Positions 54,640 through 62,781 of a DNA stretch of 64,000 bases are shown in pieces (the stretch's first letter is position 1; each line of letters begins with the position of its first letter). A program made the translations under genes and the position numbers. The notes beneath the pieces were generated by a model. That model was not told the DNA's origin. It did not search any database and saw nothing but the letters and a program-made list of their open reading frames with translations. Source of the DNA: Micromonospora sp. NBC_01699 (GTDB lineage: Bacteria; Actinomycetota; Actinomycetes; Mycobacteriales; Micromonosporaceae); assembly GCF_036250065.1 (NCBI RefSeq), contig NZ_CP109199.1:7190001-7254000 (forward strand), written 5' to 3'.

Positions 54640-55599
54640 ATGACGGCGACAACGACGTCGGCGCGGTCCGACCTCTCCGAACTGGGGCGGTCCGAGGCCA
54701 CGCTGCGTACCTTCCTGCATGGCCTGCCCGGGGTGGACCAGGTCGGCGCGGAGCAGCGGGCGGCCATGCTCGGCACCCGTTCGATCAAGACCACGGCCAA
54801 GGCCTGGGCGATCGACCTGGCGATCCGCATGGTCGACCTGACCACGCTGGAGGGCGCCGACACTCCCGGCAAGGTGCGCGCGTTGAGTGCCAAGGCGCTG
54901 CGGCCGGACCCGGCCGATCCGTCCTGCCCGGCCGTCGCCGCCGTCTGTGTCTACCCGGCGATGGTTCCGGTGGCGGCCGAGGTCCTGGCCGGCTCGGGTG
55001 TGCACCTGGCCAGCGTGGCGACGGCCTTCCCGTCCGGGCAGGCGCCGCTTGAGGTCAAGCTCGCCGACACCGCGGCGGCGGTCGCGGCCGGCGCCGACGA
55101 GATCGACATGGTGATCAGCCGGGGTGCCTTCCTCTCCGGCCGCTACCGCGAGGTCTACGACGAGATCGTGGCCGTGAAGGCGGCCTGCGGCGACGCCCAC
55201 CTGAAGGTCATCCTGGAGACCGGTGAGCTGGCCACGTACGACAACGTGCGGCGGGCCTCGTGGCTGGCCATGCTGGCCGGCGGGGACTTCATCAAGACCT
55301 CCACCGGCAAGGTCCCGGTCGCCGCCACCCTGCCCGTCACGCTGGTGATGCTGGAGGCGGTACGCGACTTCCGCGACGCCACCGGGCGCCAGGTCGGGGT
55401 CAAACCGGCCGGCGGGATCCGGACCACCAAGGACGCGATCAAGTACCTGGTCACGGTCAACGAGACGGCCGGCGAGGACTGGCTGTCCCCGGACTGGTTC
55501 CGGTTCGGCGCCTCGACGCTGCTCAACGATCTGCTGATGCAGCGGACCAAACTGACGACCGGCACCTACTCCGGTCCCGACTACTTCACCCTGGACTGA
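54640..55599 (+). CDS. deoC: Deoxyribose-phosphate aldolase
   Basis: 319 aa class I aldolase, the longer DeoC form. It cleaves 2-deoxyribose-5-phosphate to acetaldehyde and glyceraldehyde-3-phosphate. The Schiff-base Lys is in GGDFIKTSTGK (about residue 216), the second catalytic Lys in VGVKPAGGIRT (about 253) and the Asp in GADEIDMVI (about 153). TAGACT (54627-54632) ends 7 nt before the ATG: leaderless. It heads an operon with two aldehyde-dehydrogenase genes (2-nt gap), which would remove the acetaldehyde. Confidence 0.95.
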   Translation: MTATTTSARSDLSELGRSEATLRTFLHGLPGVDQVGAEQRAAMLGTRSIKTTAKAWAIDLAIRMVDLTTLEGADTPGKVRALSAKALRPDPADPSCPAVAAVCVYPAMVPVAAEVLAGSGVHLASVATAFPSGQAPLEVKLADTAAAVAAGADEIDMVISRGAFLSGRYREVYDEIVAVKAACGDAHLKVILETGELATYDNVRRASWLAMLAGGDFIKTSTGKVPVAATLPVTLVMLEAVRDFRDATGRQVGVKPAGGIRTTKDAIKYLVTVNETAGEDWLSPDWFRFGASTLLNDLLMQRTKLTTGTYSGPDYFTLD

Positions 55600-55601
55600 T
55601 C

Positions 55602-57038
55602 ATGGCTGTCTTCGAGTACGCGCCGGCGCCGGAGTCGCGGTCCGTGGTGGACCTGCGCCCGTCGTACGGCCTCTTCATCGACGGGAAGTTCGTCGACCCG
55701 ACCGACGGCGGCGCCTTCAAGTCGGTCAACCCGGCCACCGAGGAGGTGCTGGCGGAGGTCGCCGAGGCCGGCCCCGGTGACGTGGACCGGGCGGTACGCG
55801 CGGCACGCAGGGCGTACAAGAAGGTCTGGGGTCCGATGTCGGGGCGGGAGCGGGCCAAGTACCTGTACCGGATCGCCCGGATCATCCAGGAGCGGGGCCG
55901 GGAGCTGGCGGTGCTGGAGTCGCTGGACAACGGCAAGCCGATCCGCGAGTCGCGGGACACCGACATTCCGCTGGTCGCCGCGCACTTCTTCTACTACGCC
56001 GGCTGGGCCGACAAGCTGACCCACGCCGGCTTCGGCCCGGACCCGCGCCCGGTCGGCGTCGCCGGCCAGGTCATTCCGTGGAACTTCCCGCTGCTGATGC
56101 TGGCCTGGAAGATCGCCCCGGCACTGGCCGCCGGCAACACGGTGGTGCTCAAGCCGGCCGAGACCACCCCGCTGACCGCGCTGCTGTTCGCCGAGATCTG
56201 CCAGCAGGCCGACCTGCCGCCGGGCGTGGTCAACATCGTCACCGGCGCCGGCGAGACCGGTCGGGCGCTGGTCGAGCATCCGGGCGTGGACAAGGTCGCC
56301 TTCACCGGCTCGACCGAGGTCGGGCGCGCGATCGCGCGCTCGGTCGCCGGCAGCCGCAAGAAGCTGACCCTGGAACTCGGCGGCAAGGCCGCCAACATCG
56401 TCTTCGACGACGCCCCGATCGACCAGGCGGTCGAGGGGATCGTCAACGGCATCTTCTTCAACCAGGGGCACGTCTGCTGCGCCGGGTCGCGTCTGCTGGT
56501 CCAGGAATCGGTCTACGAGCCGGTGCTGGCCTCGCTGAAGCGGCGGATGGCGCAACTGCGGGTCGGCGACCCGCTGGACAAGAACACCGACATCGGCGCG
56601 ATCAACTCGGCCGCGCAGCTCGACCGGATCCGGGAACTCTCCGAGGTCGGCAGCGCCGAGGGCGCGCAGCGCTGGTCGCCGCCGTGCGAGCTGCCGGACC
56701 GCGGTTTCTGGTTCGCCCCGACCATCTTCACCGGGGTCACCCAGGCGCACCGGATCGCCCGCGAGGAGATCTTCGGGCCGGTGCTGTCGGTCCTCACCTT
56801 CCGCACGCCGGCCGAGGCCGTCGAGAAGGCCAACAACACGCCGTACGGGTTGTCGGCCGGAATCTGGACCGACAAGGGTTCCCGGATCCTGTGGATGGCC
56901 GACCGGCTGCGCGCCGGTGTGGTCTGGGCGAACACGTTCAACAAGTTCGACCCGACCTCGCCGTTCGGCGGGTTCAAGGAGTCGGGCTACGGTCGCGAGG
57001 GCGGCCGGCACGGGCTGGAGGCGTACCTCGATGTCTGA
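55602..57038 (+). CDS. Aldehyde dehydrogenase, catalytic member
   Basis: 478 aa NAD(P)-dependent ALDH. It shows VIPWNFPLLMLAWKIAPALAAGNTVVLKPAE (about 150-180), FTGSTEVGRAIA, the general base Glu in LELGGKAANIVF (about 258), catalytic Cys in NQGHVCCAGSR (about 290-291) and EEIFGPVL (about 390). It probably oxidises the acetaldehyde released by DeoC to acetate. It starts 2 nt after deoC and overlaps the next ALDH-like gene by 8 nt. Confidence 0.93.
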   Translation: MAVFEYAPAPESRSVVDLRPSYGLFIDGKFVDPTDGGAFKSVNPATEEVLAEVAEAGPGDVDRAVRAARRAYKKVWGPMSGRERAKYLYRIARIIQERGRELAVLESLDNGKPIRESRDTDIPLVAAHFFYYAGWADKLTHAGFGPDPRPVGVAGQVIPWNFPLLMLAWKIAPALAAGNTVVLKPAETTPLTALLFAEICQQADLPPGVVNIVTGAGETGRALVEHPGVDKVAFTGSTEVGRAIARSVAGSRKKLTLELGGKAANIVFDDAPIDQAVEGIVNGIFFNQGHVCCAGSRLLVQESVYEPVLASLKRRMAQLRVGDPLDKNTDIGAINSAAQLDRIRELSEVGSAEGAQRWSPPCELPDRGFWFAPTIFTGVTQAHRIAREEIFGPVLSVLTFRTPAEAVEKANNTPYGLSAGIWTDKGSRILWMADRLRAGVVWANTFNKFDPTSPFGGFKESGYGREGGRHGLEAYLDV

Positions 57039-57870
57039 GACTGTGGACCGGCCCCGGCTGGCGGTACGGAAGACGTACAAGCTGTTCGTGGGCGGGAAGT
57101 TCCCGCGCAGTGAGTCGGGGCGGTCGTATCTCGTGCAGGACTCGAACGTGGCGCTCGCCTCCCGCAAGGACGTACGCGACGCGGTGGTGGCGGCCCGCGC
57201 GGCGGTGAAGGGCTGGGCGGGGGCGACCGCCTACAACAGGGGTCAGATCCTCTACCGGGTGGCCGAGATGCTGGAGGGCCGGCGGGACCAGTTCGTCGGC
57301 CTCGGCCTCGACCCCGCCGAGGTGGACGAGGCGATCGACCGCTGGGTCTGGTACGCCGGCTGGGCCGACAAAATCACCCAGGTGTACGGCAGCGCCAACC
57401 CGGTCGCCGGCCCGTACTTCAACCTGTCCAGCCCGGAGCAGACCGGCGTGGTGGGTGTGGTCGCGCCGACCGACTCGGCGCTGCTCGGGCTGGTCAGCGT
57501 CGTCGCTCCGGCGATCGTCACCGGTAACACGGTGGTGGTGCTGGCGGCCGAGCAGGCACCGCTGGCGGCGATCACCCTGGCCGAGGTGCTGGCCACCTCG
57601 GACCTGCCCGGCGGCGTGGTGAACCTGCTCACCGGCCGGCCCGCCGAGACCGCGCCCTGGCTCGCCTCACACGCCGACGTCAACGCGATCGACCTGACCG
57701 GCGTCGACGACCCGGAATTGGCCCGCACCCTGGAAGAGGCCGCAGCCGGCAACCTGAAGCGGGTTCTCCGCCCCCCGGCCCAGCCCACCAACTGGACCGC
57801 CGACCCGGGCCTACGCCGGATGACCGCCCTCCTAGAGACCAAGACCGTCTGGCACCCCAAGGGCATCTAA
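57031..57870 (+). CDS. Truncated, non-catalytic aldehyde-dehydrogenase-like protein
   Basis: 279 aa. It aligns with the first part of an ALDH (TYKLFVGGKFPRSESGRSYLVQ, VAPTDSALLGLVSVVAPAIVTGNTVVVLAAE, LPGGVVNLLTGRP). It lacks the LELGGK Glu, the catalytic Cys segment and EIFGP, ending NWTADPGLRRMTALLETKTVWHPKGI. The reading frame is intact and translationally coupled to the active ALDH (ATGTCTGA overlap), so it is probably not a pseudogene but a partner subunit. The pair recalls ALDH16, where an active and an inactive ALDH domain are fused. Its role is inferred. Confidence 0.85.
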   Translation: MSETVDRPRLAVRKTYKLFVGGKFPRSESGRSYLVQDSNVALASRKDVRDAVVAARAAVKGWAGATAYNRGQILYRVAEMLEGRRDQFVGLGLDPAEVDEAIDRWVWYAGWADKITQVYGSANPVAGPYFNLSSPEQTGVVGVVAPTDSALLGLVSVVAPAIVTGNTVVVLAAEQAPLAAITLAEVLATSDLPGGVVNLLTGRPAETAPWLASHADVNAIDLTGVDDPELARTLEEAAAGNLKRVLRPPAQPTNWTADPGLRRMTALLETKTVWHPKGI

Positions 57871-57890
57871 CCCCCGAGCGCTGGCGACAG

Positions 57891-57942
57891 ATGCAGAGAA
57901 AGAGTGCTTGTTCCGCTGCGGATAGGCACTCTTTCTCTGCAT
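57891..57942 (+). terminator. Perfect 17-bp hairpin terminator of the deoC operon
   Basis: Arms 57891-57907 and 57926-57942 pair perfectly over 17 bp around an 18-nt loop, 20 nt after the last stop. It is a copy, in opposite orientation, of the element at 52242-52285. Confidence 0.9.
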
Positions 57943-57969
57943 GAGGCGCCCCACTGGTGGGTGGGGGGC

Positions 57970-57990
57970 TACGACGGGGAGTAGTAGGGT
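57970..57990 (+). promoter_or_regulatory. blaI promoter with candidate BlaI operator
   Basis: The 18-bp motif TACGACGGGGAGTAGTAG (57970-57987) is an imperfect dyad TACKAC-N5-GTMGTA. It overlaps a TAGGGT -10 box (57985-57990) that ends 6 nt before the blaI GTG. The same motif occurs twice before cydA (60395-60412, 60422-60439). Autorepression is likely. Confidence 0.65.
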
Positions 57991-57996
57991 TGGGGG

Positions 57997-58380
57997 GTGA
58001 CACGACTGGGTGACCTCGAACGTGCGGTGATGGACGTGCTCTGGGACCGGACCACCGGTTCGACCAGCGGCGCGGGGATCACCGTACGGGAGGTTGCCGA
58101 TGCCCTGAGTGAGCGCGAGTTGGCGTACACGACCGTGATGACCGTGCTGGACCGGCTCGCCGGCAAGGGGATGGTGGAGCGGGAACGGGAGGGGCGGGCC
58201 TGGAGTTACCGGCCGGCGGCCAGCCGCGAGGCGCACATCGCCCGGCTGATGCTGGACGCGCTCGACCTCGCCGGCAGCCGGGACGCCGCCCTGGTGCGGT
58301 TCGCCCGGTCGGTCACCGGCACCGAGGCCGAGGTGCTGCGGGCGGCGCTGACCGACGAGGCAGCGGACCGGCAGGGCTAG
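57997..58380 (+). CDS. blaI: BlaI/MecI/CopY family repressor
   Basis: 127 aa. A winged helix lies at residues 1-80 (LGDLERAVMDVLW, ITVREVADALSERELAYTTVMTVLDRLAGKGMVERER) and a helical dimerisation domain follows, as in BlaI/MecI. The partner M56 peptidase gene starts 4 nt after the stop, the standard layout of a signal-cleaved repressor. The GTG is preceded by TAGGGT with a 6-nt spacer (leaderless), overlapped by its presumed operator. The same operator at cydA suggests it controls cytochrome bd, similar to the respiratory targets reported for the mycobacterial BlaI. Confidence 0.93.
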   Translation: MTRLGDLERAVMDVLWDRTTGSTSGAGITVREVADALSERELAYTTVMTVLDRLAGKGMVEREREGRAWSYRPAASREAHIARLMLDALDLAGSRDAALVRFARSVTGTEAEVLRAALTDEAADRQG

Positions 58381-58384
58381 GGCC

Positions 58385-59290
58385 ATGACGTACGCCGCTC
58401 ATCTCGCCGGTACGGCCGTGGCGTGCTACCTCACCGCCACGGTGCTGCTCCGCTCGACCTGGACCTGGCGCAGCCCCCGGGTGGCGATCGTCTGTTGGCA
58501 GGCGCTCGGGCTGGCGCTCGGCCTCTGCGCGATCGGGCTGCCGATGTCGATCGGGCTGGCCGCCTACGACGAGGGGATCGGGGGCGCGCTGCTGCACCTG
58601 ACCCGCGACCTGTTCCGGGGAACCCTGCCCGCGGGGCTGGGCGTGACCCAGCTAGCGCTGGTCGGGGTCGGTCTCGGGGTGGCCACCGCCCTGCTCGGCT
58701 CGACCGTCCGGGGCCTGGTCAGCGCCGTACGCGTACAGACCCGGCACCGGCAGTTGCTGGACCTCGTCGGCCGGGACGATCCGGCCGCACCGGGCGCGCT
58801 GGTGCTCGACCACCCGAGCGCGGCGGCGTACTGCCTGCCGGGGATGCGGCCGACGGTCGTGGTCAGCGCCGGCACCCTGGACCTGCTGGACCGTACCGAG
58901 CTGGCGGCGGTGCTCAGCCACGAACGGGCGCACGCCGACGAGCGGCACGATCTGGTGCTGCTGCCGTTCACCGCGCTCTGCCGGGCGCTGCCCCTGGTGG
59001 GTTGGCTGCGGCGGGCGTCGGAGACGGTGGCCCTGCTGGTGGAGATGCGGGCCGACGACAAGGCCCGGCGGTTGCACGCGGACGGGCCGCTGGCCAACGC
59101 GCTGCTCCGGTTCGCCACCGCCGGCTCGCGGGTCGCCCCGGCCGGCGCGCTCGGCCTCGCCGACGCACACCTGGACGCGCGGGTGCAGCGCCTGCTGGTC
59201 GCCGGCCCCCGCCCGTGGGTGCGCGGCCTGACCAGTCTCGCCGTCGCGACGACCCTGGTGGCCCTGCCGATCACCCTCTTCTTCGCCTGA
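58385..59290 (+). CDS. M56 family metallopeptidase (BlaR1-like)
   Basis: 301 aa. Four membrane segments (about residues 5-25, 33-55, 80-105, 278-300) surround a cytoplasmic zinc protease domain with HERAH (HExxH; about residue 179, in AVLSHERAHADERHDLVLL) and a downstream Glu in LVEMRADDKA (about 220) as third ligand. There is no penicillin-binding sensor domain, so it would sense something other than beta-lactams. It probably cleaves the BlaI-type repressor encoded 4 nt upstream. Confidence 0.9.
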   Translation: MTYAAHLAGTAVACYLTATVLLRSTWTWRSPRVAIVCWQALGLALGLCAIGLPMSIGLAAYDEGIGGALLHLTRDLFRGTLPAGLGVTQLALVGVGLGVATALLGSTVRGLVSAVRVQTRHRQLLDLVGRDDPAAPGALVLDHPSAAAYCLPGMRPTVVVSAGTLDLLDRTELAAVLSHERAHADERHDLVLLPFTALCRALPLVGWLRRASETVALLVEMRADDKARRLHADGPLANALLRFATAGSRVAPAGALGLADAHLDARVQRLLVAGPRPWVRGLTSLAVATTLVALPITLFFA

Positions 59291-59396
59291 CCGGGTAGGC
59301 AGCGCCGGCTTCTTCGCCTGACCGGGCAGGCAGCACGGGCCTGCCCGCCTGACCGGGCACCGCAGACCGCTGCGCCCGTCCGGCGCGACCCGTGGG

Positions 59397-60257
59397 TCAG
59401 ATCGACGGGTCCGGGTGGCCGACGACGATCTCGGCGAGCCGCTGCGGGTGTTCCAGGAAGGCGAAGTGACCGGTTTCCGGTAGCACGATCGGCTCCACCC
59501 CGAGCGCCCGCGCCGTACGCGCCCGTTCGACCGGCCGGGACCAGTCCTGTTCGCCGTAGATCAGGGTCACCGGCGCCGTGATCCCGGCGTACAGGTCGCG
59601 GGCGGCACTCCAGGAGCGCCAGTTCTGGTAGACGTTCCGCTCGACGTAGTGGAAACCGGGGCGCCTGAGGGTGGCGTCGAACTCGTCGAGCAGCGGTCCG
59701 GGAATCGTCTTCCCGTCCGCCAGGCCACCCTGGAAGATCCGGCTGGTGACGAGCTTGTTCTCGGCTCTGCCGAGGGCCGCGCCCACGCCCGGCAGGGCCA
59801 CCCCGCCGAGGACGAGGTCGGCGAACCGGTTGCCGCGCCGGATGCCGTCGGCGAACCGGGTGTCGTAGTCGTACGGGTTCGACGCGACGACCCGGACGAC
59901 CGACTTCGGTACCTGGCTGGCGACGGTGAGCGCCAGGACGGCGCCGATCGAGTCACCGACCATGGTGACGTCGCGCAGGTCGAGCCGCGCCATCGTGTCG
60001 ATCACCCCGCGCCGCAGGTAGGGCTCGTCGTACTGGACGGTGGTGGCCTTCGAGGAGCGCCCGTGGCCGGGCAGGTCCAGGGCGTAGATCGTGTAGTGCC
60101 GGGCGAGCATCGGGATGACGTCGCCGAAGTATTCGAGCTGGGTCCGGATGGTGTGCAGCAGCACCAGCGGCGGGCCGGAGCCGGCCCGGAGATAGTGCAT
60201 GGTGCGCTGGTCGTCCAGCCGCAGGTCGGCGAGGTCGCCGAGGTCTTGTACGCGCAT
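59397..60257 (-). CDS. Alpha/beta fold hydrolase
   Basis: 286 aa from ATG 60257. The oxyanion segment LVLLHTIRTQLEYF follows strand 3. Nucleophile elbow GDSIGA (Ser near residue 115), acid probably Asp in YGEQDWSRP (about 235), catalytic His in PETGHFAFLEHP (about 262). Substrate unknown. In-frame starts at 60311 and 60374 would add a non-conserved basic extension; with the latter, the start would lie 20 nt from a BlaI-like operator, so divergent co-regulation with cydA is possible. Confidence 0.85.
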   Translation of the reverse strand: MRVQDLGDLADLRLDDQRTMHYLRAGSGPPLVLLHTIRTQLEYFGDVIPMLARHYTIYALDLPGHGRSSKATTVQYDEPYLRRGVIDTMARLDLRDVTMVGDSIGAVLALTVASQVPKSVVRVVASNPYDYDTRFADGIRRGNRFADLVLGGVALPGVGAALGRAENKLVTSRIFQGGLADGKTIPGPLLDEFDATLRRPGFHYVERNVYQNWRSWSAARDLYAGITAPVTLIYGEQDWSRPVERARTARALGVEPIVLPETGHFAFLEHPQRLAEIVVGHPDPSI

Positions 60258-60394
60258 GGGGACAGTCCCGTCGTGGGGCCCGACCGTGGATCGCAGGCGT
60301 TCGCCTCCCATGACATCAGCGGGGTTGCCCCGTTTCCTGCTGGTTCCCGGTGATTCACCCTGCCGGTGCCGCATCGGTCCGGCGGGTCGCTATC

Positions 60395-60467
60395 TACTAC
60401 TAGTCGTCGTAGACTGGGAATTACGACGGGACGTAGTAGAGATAGGTAGCGAAGCTACGTGTAGGCT
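60395..60467 (+). promoter_or_regulatory. cydA promoter with paired BlaI-like operators
   Basis: The motif found before blaI is present twice here in opposite orientation: CTACTACTAGTCGTCGTA (60395-60412) and TACGACGGGACGTAGTAG (60422-60439), 9 nt apart. Each is a TACKAC-N5-GTMGTA dyad. A TAGGCT -10 (60462-60467) follows, with transcription expected near 60474. The small hairpin GTAGC-GAA-GCTAC lies between operator and -10. Confidence 0.65.
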
Positions 60468-60504
60468 CGCTATGACATGCGAGCCGACTGGTTTGGGGAT
60501 GGCC

Positions 60505-61764
60505 ATGGACGCACTGCTGATCGCCCGTCTTCAGTTCGCCGCCACGACCTCCATCCACTTCCTGTTCGTGCTGGTCACCCTCGGGCTGGTCACGATGCTG
60601 GTCTACCTGCAAACAGCCTGGGCGATCACCGGAAAACCGGAGTACGAGCGACTGACCCGGTTCTGGGGCACGCTCTACCTGATCAACTACGCGCTCGGCA
60701 TCGCCACCGGGATCGTGCTGGAGTTCCAGTTCGGGCTGAACTGGAGCGGCCTGTCGCGGTACGTCGGCAACGTCTTCGGCGCACCGCTGGCCGTCGAGAC
60801 CCTGGTCGCCTTCTTCCTCGAATCAACCTTCCTCGGCATGTGGATCTTCGGCTGGCACCGGCTGCGCCGGGGCGTACACCTGGCGCTGATCTGGGGCGTC
60901 GCGATCACCGCGTACGCGTCGGCGTTCTGGGTGCTGGTGGCGAACTCCTGGCTACAGAACCCGGTCGGCTACCGGACGGAGGACGGCGTCGCCCACCTCA
61001 CCGACTTCACCGCGCTGCTGCGCAACCCCACCCTCGGCATGGCCTTCGGTCACGTGGTGAGCGCCGCCGTGCTCACCGGCGGGCTGCTGCTGGCCGGGGT
61101 CGGCGCGTACCAGCTCATCCGGCGTACGCCCGACTACGCGATGTTCCGCCGGTCGCTGCGGATCGGGCTGGTCACCTCGGCCCTGGCCAGCACGATGGTG
61201 ATGGGATTCGGGTTCGCCCAGTTCGGGGCGATCGGAGCGGTCCAGCCGACCAAGTTCGGCGGCGACGCCGAACGATCCACGATCGTCGCCGAGTGGACCG
61301 CCCGATTCGGTCCGGGCGACTACACCCCACCGGTCTGGAGCAACGCCGCGCTCGGCTTCATGATCCTGATCGGCTTCGCGCTGGCCTGGAGCTGGCTGCT
61401 GCTGCCGCTGCTGTTCCGGGACTGGATCATCCGGCTGCGGTTCCCGCTCTACCTGCTACCGATCGCCGTACCGCTGCCGTTCGTCGCGGCCATCCTGGGC
61501 TGGCTGGCCCGCGAGGGCGGACGCCAACCCTGGGCCGTGTACGGGCTCCTCCCGGTCTCCGACGCGGTCACCCCGATCTCCGCCGGCGTCCTGCTCACCT
61601 CGCTGATCGGCTTCACCGCGCTGCTCGGCGCGCTCGCCGTGACCAATTGGACCCTGCTCGCCCGGCAGGCCCACCGGGGCGCGCACGACCTCGCCCTCGG
61701 CCGGCCGCCACAGCCCACCGGCGACGGTGGCGAGCACCAGCCCACGCACGTACTGGCCGGATAG
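60505..61764 (+). CDS. cydA: Cytochrome bd ubiquinol/menaquinol oxidase subunit I
   Basis: 419 aa from ATG 60505 (60499 and 60472 are in-frame alternatives). It is the quinol-oxidising haem-bearing subunit of the high-affinity terminal oxidase. Haem b595 ligand His lies in TTSIHFLFV (about residue 19), QNPVGY follows WVLVANSWL, His in MAFGHVVSA is the b558 candidate and GRQPW is near residue 335. It is about 100 residues shorter than E. coli CydA, so it has a short Q-loop. Eight or nine helices. First gene of cydABD, 9 nt before cydB. The promoter carries two BlaI-like operators. Confidence 0.95.
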   Translation: MDALLIARLQFAATTSIHFLFVLVTLGLVTMLVYLQTAWAITGKPEYERLTRFWGTLYLINYALGIATGIVLEFQFGLNWSGLSRYVGNVFGAPLAVETLVAFFLESTFLGMWIFGWHRLRRGVHLALIWGVAITAYASAFWVLVANSWLQNPVGYRTEDGVAHLTDFTALLRNPTLGMAFGHVVSAAVLTGGLLLAGVGAYQLIRRTPDYAMFRRSLRIGLVTSALASTMVMGFGFAQFGAIGAVQPTKFGGDAERSTIVAEWTARFGPGDYTPPVWSNAALGFMILIGFALAWSWLLLPLLFRDWIIRLRFPLYLLPIAVPLPFVAAILGWLAREGGRQPWAVYGLLPVSDAVTPISAGVLLTSLIGFTALLGALAVTNWTLLARQAHRGAHDLALGRPPQPTGDGGEHQPTHVLAG

Positions 61765-61773
61765 GAGAACGCC

Positions 61774-62781
61774 ATGGAGATCGTCTGGTACGCCCTGCTC
61801 GGCCTCTTCCTCGCCGGCTACCTCGTGCTCGCCGGGTACGACTACGGCGTCGGACTGCTGCTCGCCGGCACCCCCGGCGAGCAACCCCGCCGACGGGCGC
61901 TCACCGCGCTCGGGCCGTTCTTCCTCGGCAACGAGGTCTGGCTGGTCGCCGCGGTCGGCATCCTCTTCGGTGCCTTCCCGATGCTGGAGGGCGAACTGCT
62001 CTCCGGTCTCTACCCGGCGGTCGCCGCCGCCCTGGCCGGGGTGATCCTGGTCACCGCCGCCGTCCAACTGCGCAGCCGGCCCACTGGCGTCGCCGGACGC
62101 GCCCGCTGGGACGGCGTGCTGATCACCGGCAGCGCGCTCACCGCGCTCGGCTGGGGCGCCGTCCTCGCCGGGCTGCTCCAGGGGGTGCCGCTGCACGCCG
62201 ACGGGCACGTCGCCGGGGTCGGCCACCTCTTCACCCCGTTCGTCGCCGCCGGCGGGCTGACCCTGGTCGGGCTGGTCGCCGTACACGGGGCGGTTTTCCT
62301 CGCCCTGCGACTGCCCGGCGCGGCCGGCGAGCGTCACGCCCGACTGGGCCGGCGCCTGGTCCCGGTCGCGCTGATCGCGGTGGCCGCGGCCACCGTCGTG
62401 GGCCTGCTCACCGACCGGGTACGCGAAACCGCGCAGCAACCCGTCGCCGCGCTGCTGCTGCCGGTGCTGCTGACCGTGGCCCTGCTCGCCGCCGGCCGGG
62501 CGCTCGCCCGACGGCGTCCCGGTGTGGCCTTCGTCGCCAGTTCCGCCGCGCTCGCCCTGCCGGTGCTGCTGGTCGCCGCGACCACCTGGCCCTACGCCCT
62601 GGTCTCCAGCGTCGATCCGGCCGCCGGGCTGACCGTGTCCGAGGCCGCCGCCAGCACACCCACGTTGCGGCTGCTGAGCTGGCTGCTGATTCCGCTGATC
62701 CCGGCCCTACTAGGCTTTCAGGCGATGAGCTGGTGGGTGTTCCGCGGACGGATCGACGACCGGGCGCCGGTGTACTGGTGA
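61774..62781 (+). CDS. cydB: Cytochrome bd oxidase subunit II
   Basis: 335 aa, about eight membrane helices. Family features [29 protein letters not shown] at the N-terminus, [21 protein letters not shown] (about 48-68) and C-terminal [12 protein letters not shown]. It partners CydA to form the oxidase that reduces O2 to water with menaquinol. GGAG precedes the ATG by 7-8 nt. Its stop overlaps the cydD start (GTGA). Confidence 0.95.
   Translation: MEIVWYALLGLFLAGYLVLAGYDYGVGLLLAGTPGEQPRRRALTALGPFFLGNEVWLVAAVGILFGAFPMLEGELLSGLYPAVAAALAGVILVTAAVQLRSRPTGVAGRARWDGVLITGSALTALGWGAVLAGLLQGVPLHADGHVAGVGHLFTPFVAAGGLTLVGLVAVHGAVFLALRLPGAAGERHARLGRRLVPVALIAVAAATVVGLLTDRVRETAQQPVAALLLPVLLTVALLAAGRALARRRPGVAFVASSAALALPVLLVAATTWPYALVSSVDPAAGLTVSEAAASTPTLRLLSWLLIPLIPALLGFQAMSWWVFRGRIDDRAPVYW

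Noticed and set aside
57031-57870. Short aldehyde dehydrogenase as a pseudogene
   Set aside because: The frame is intact, translationally coupled and ends in specific sequence rather than a frameshift or truncation scar, so a functional non-catalytic partner is more likely.
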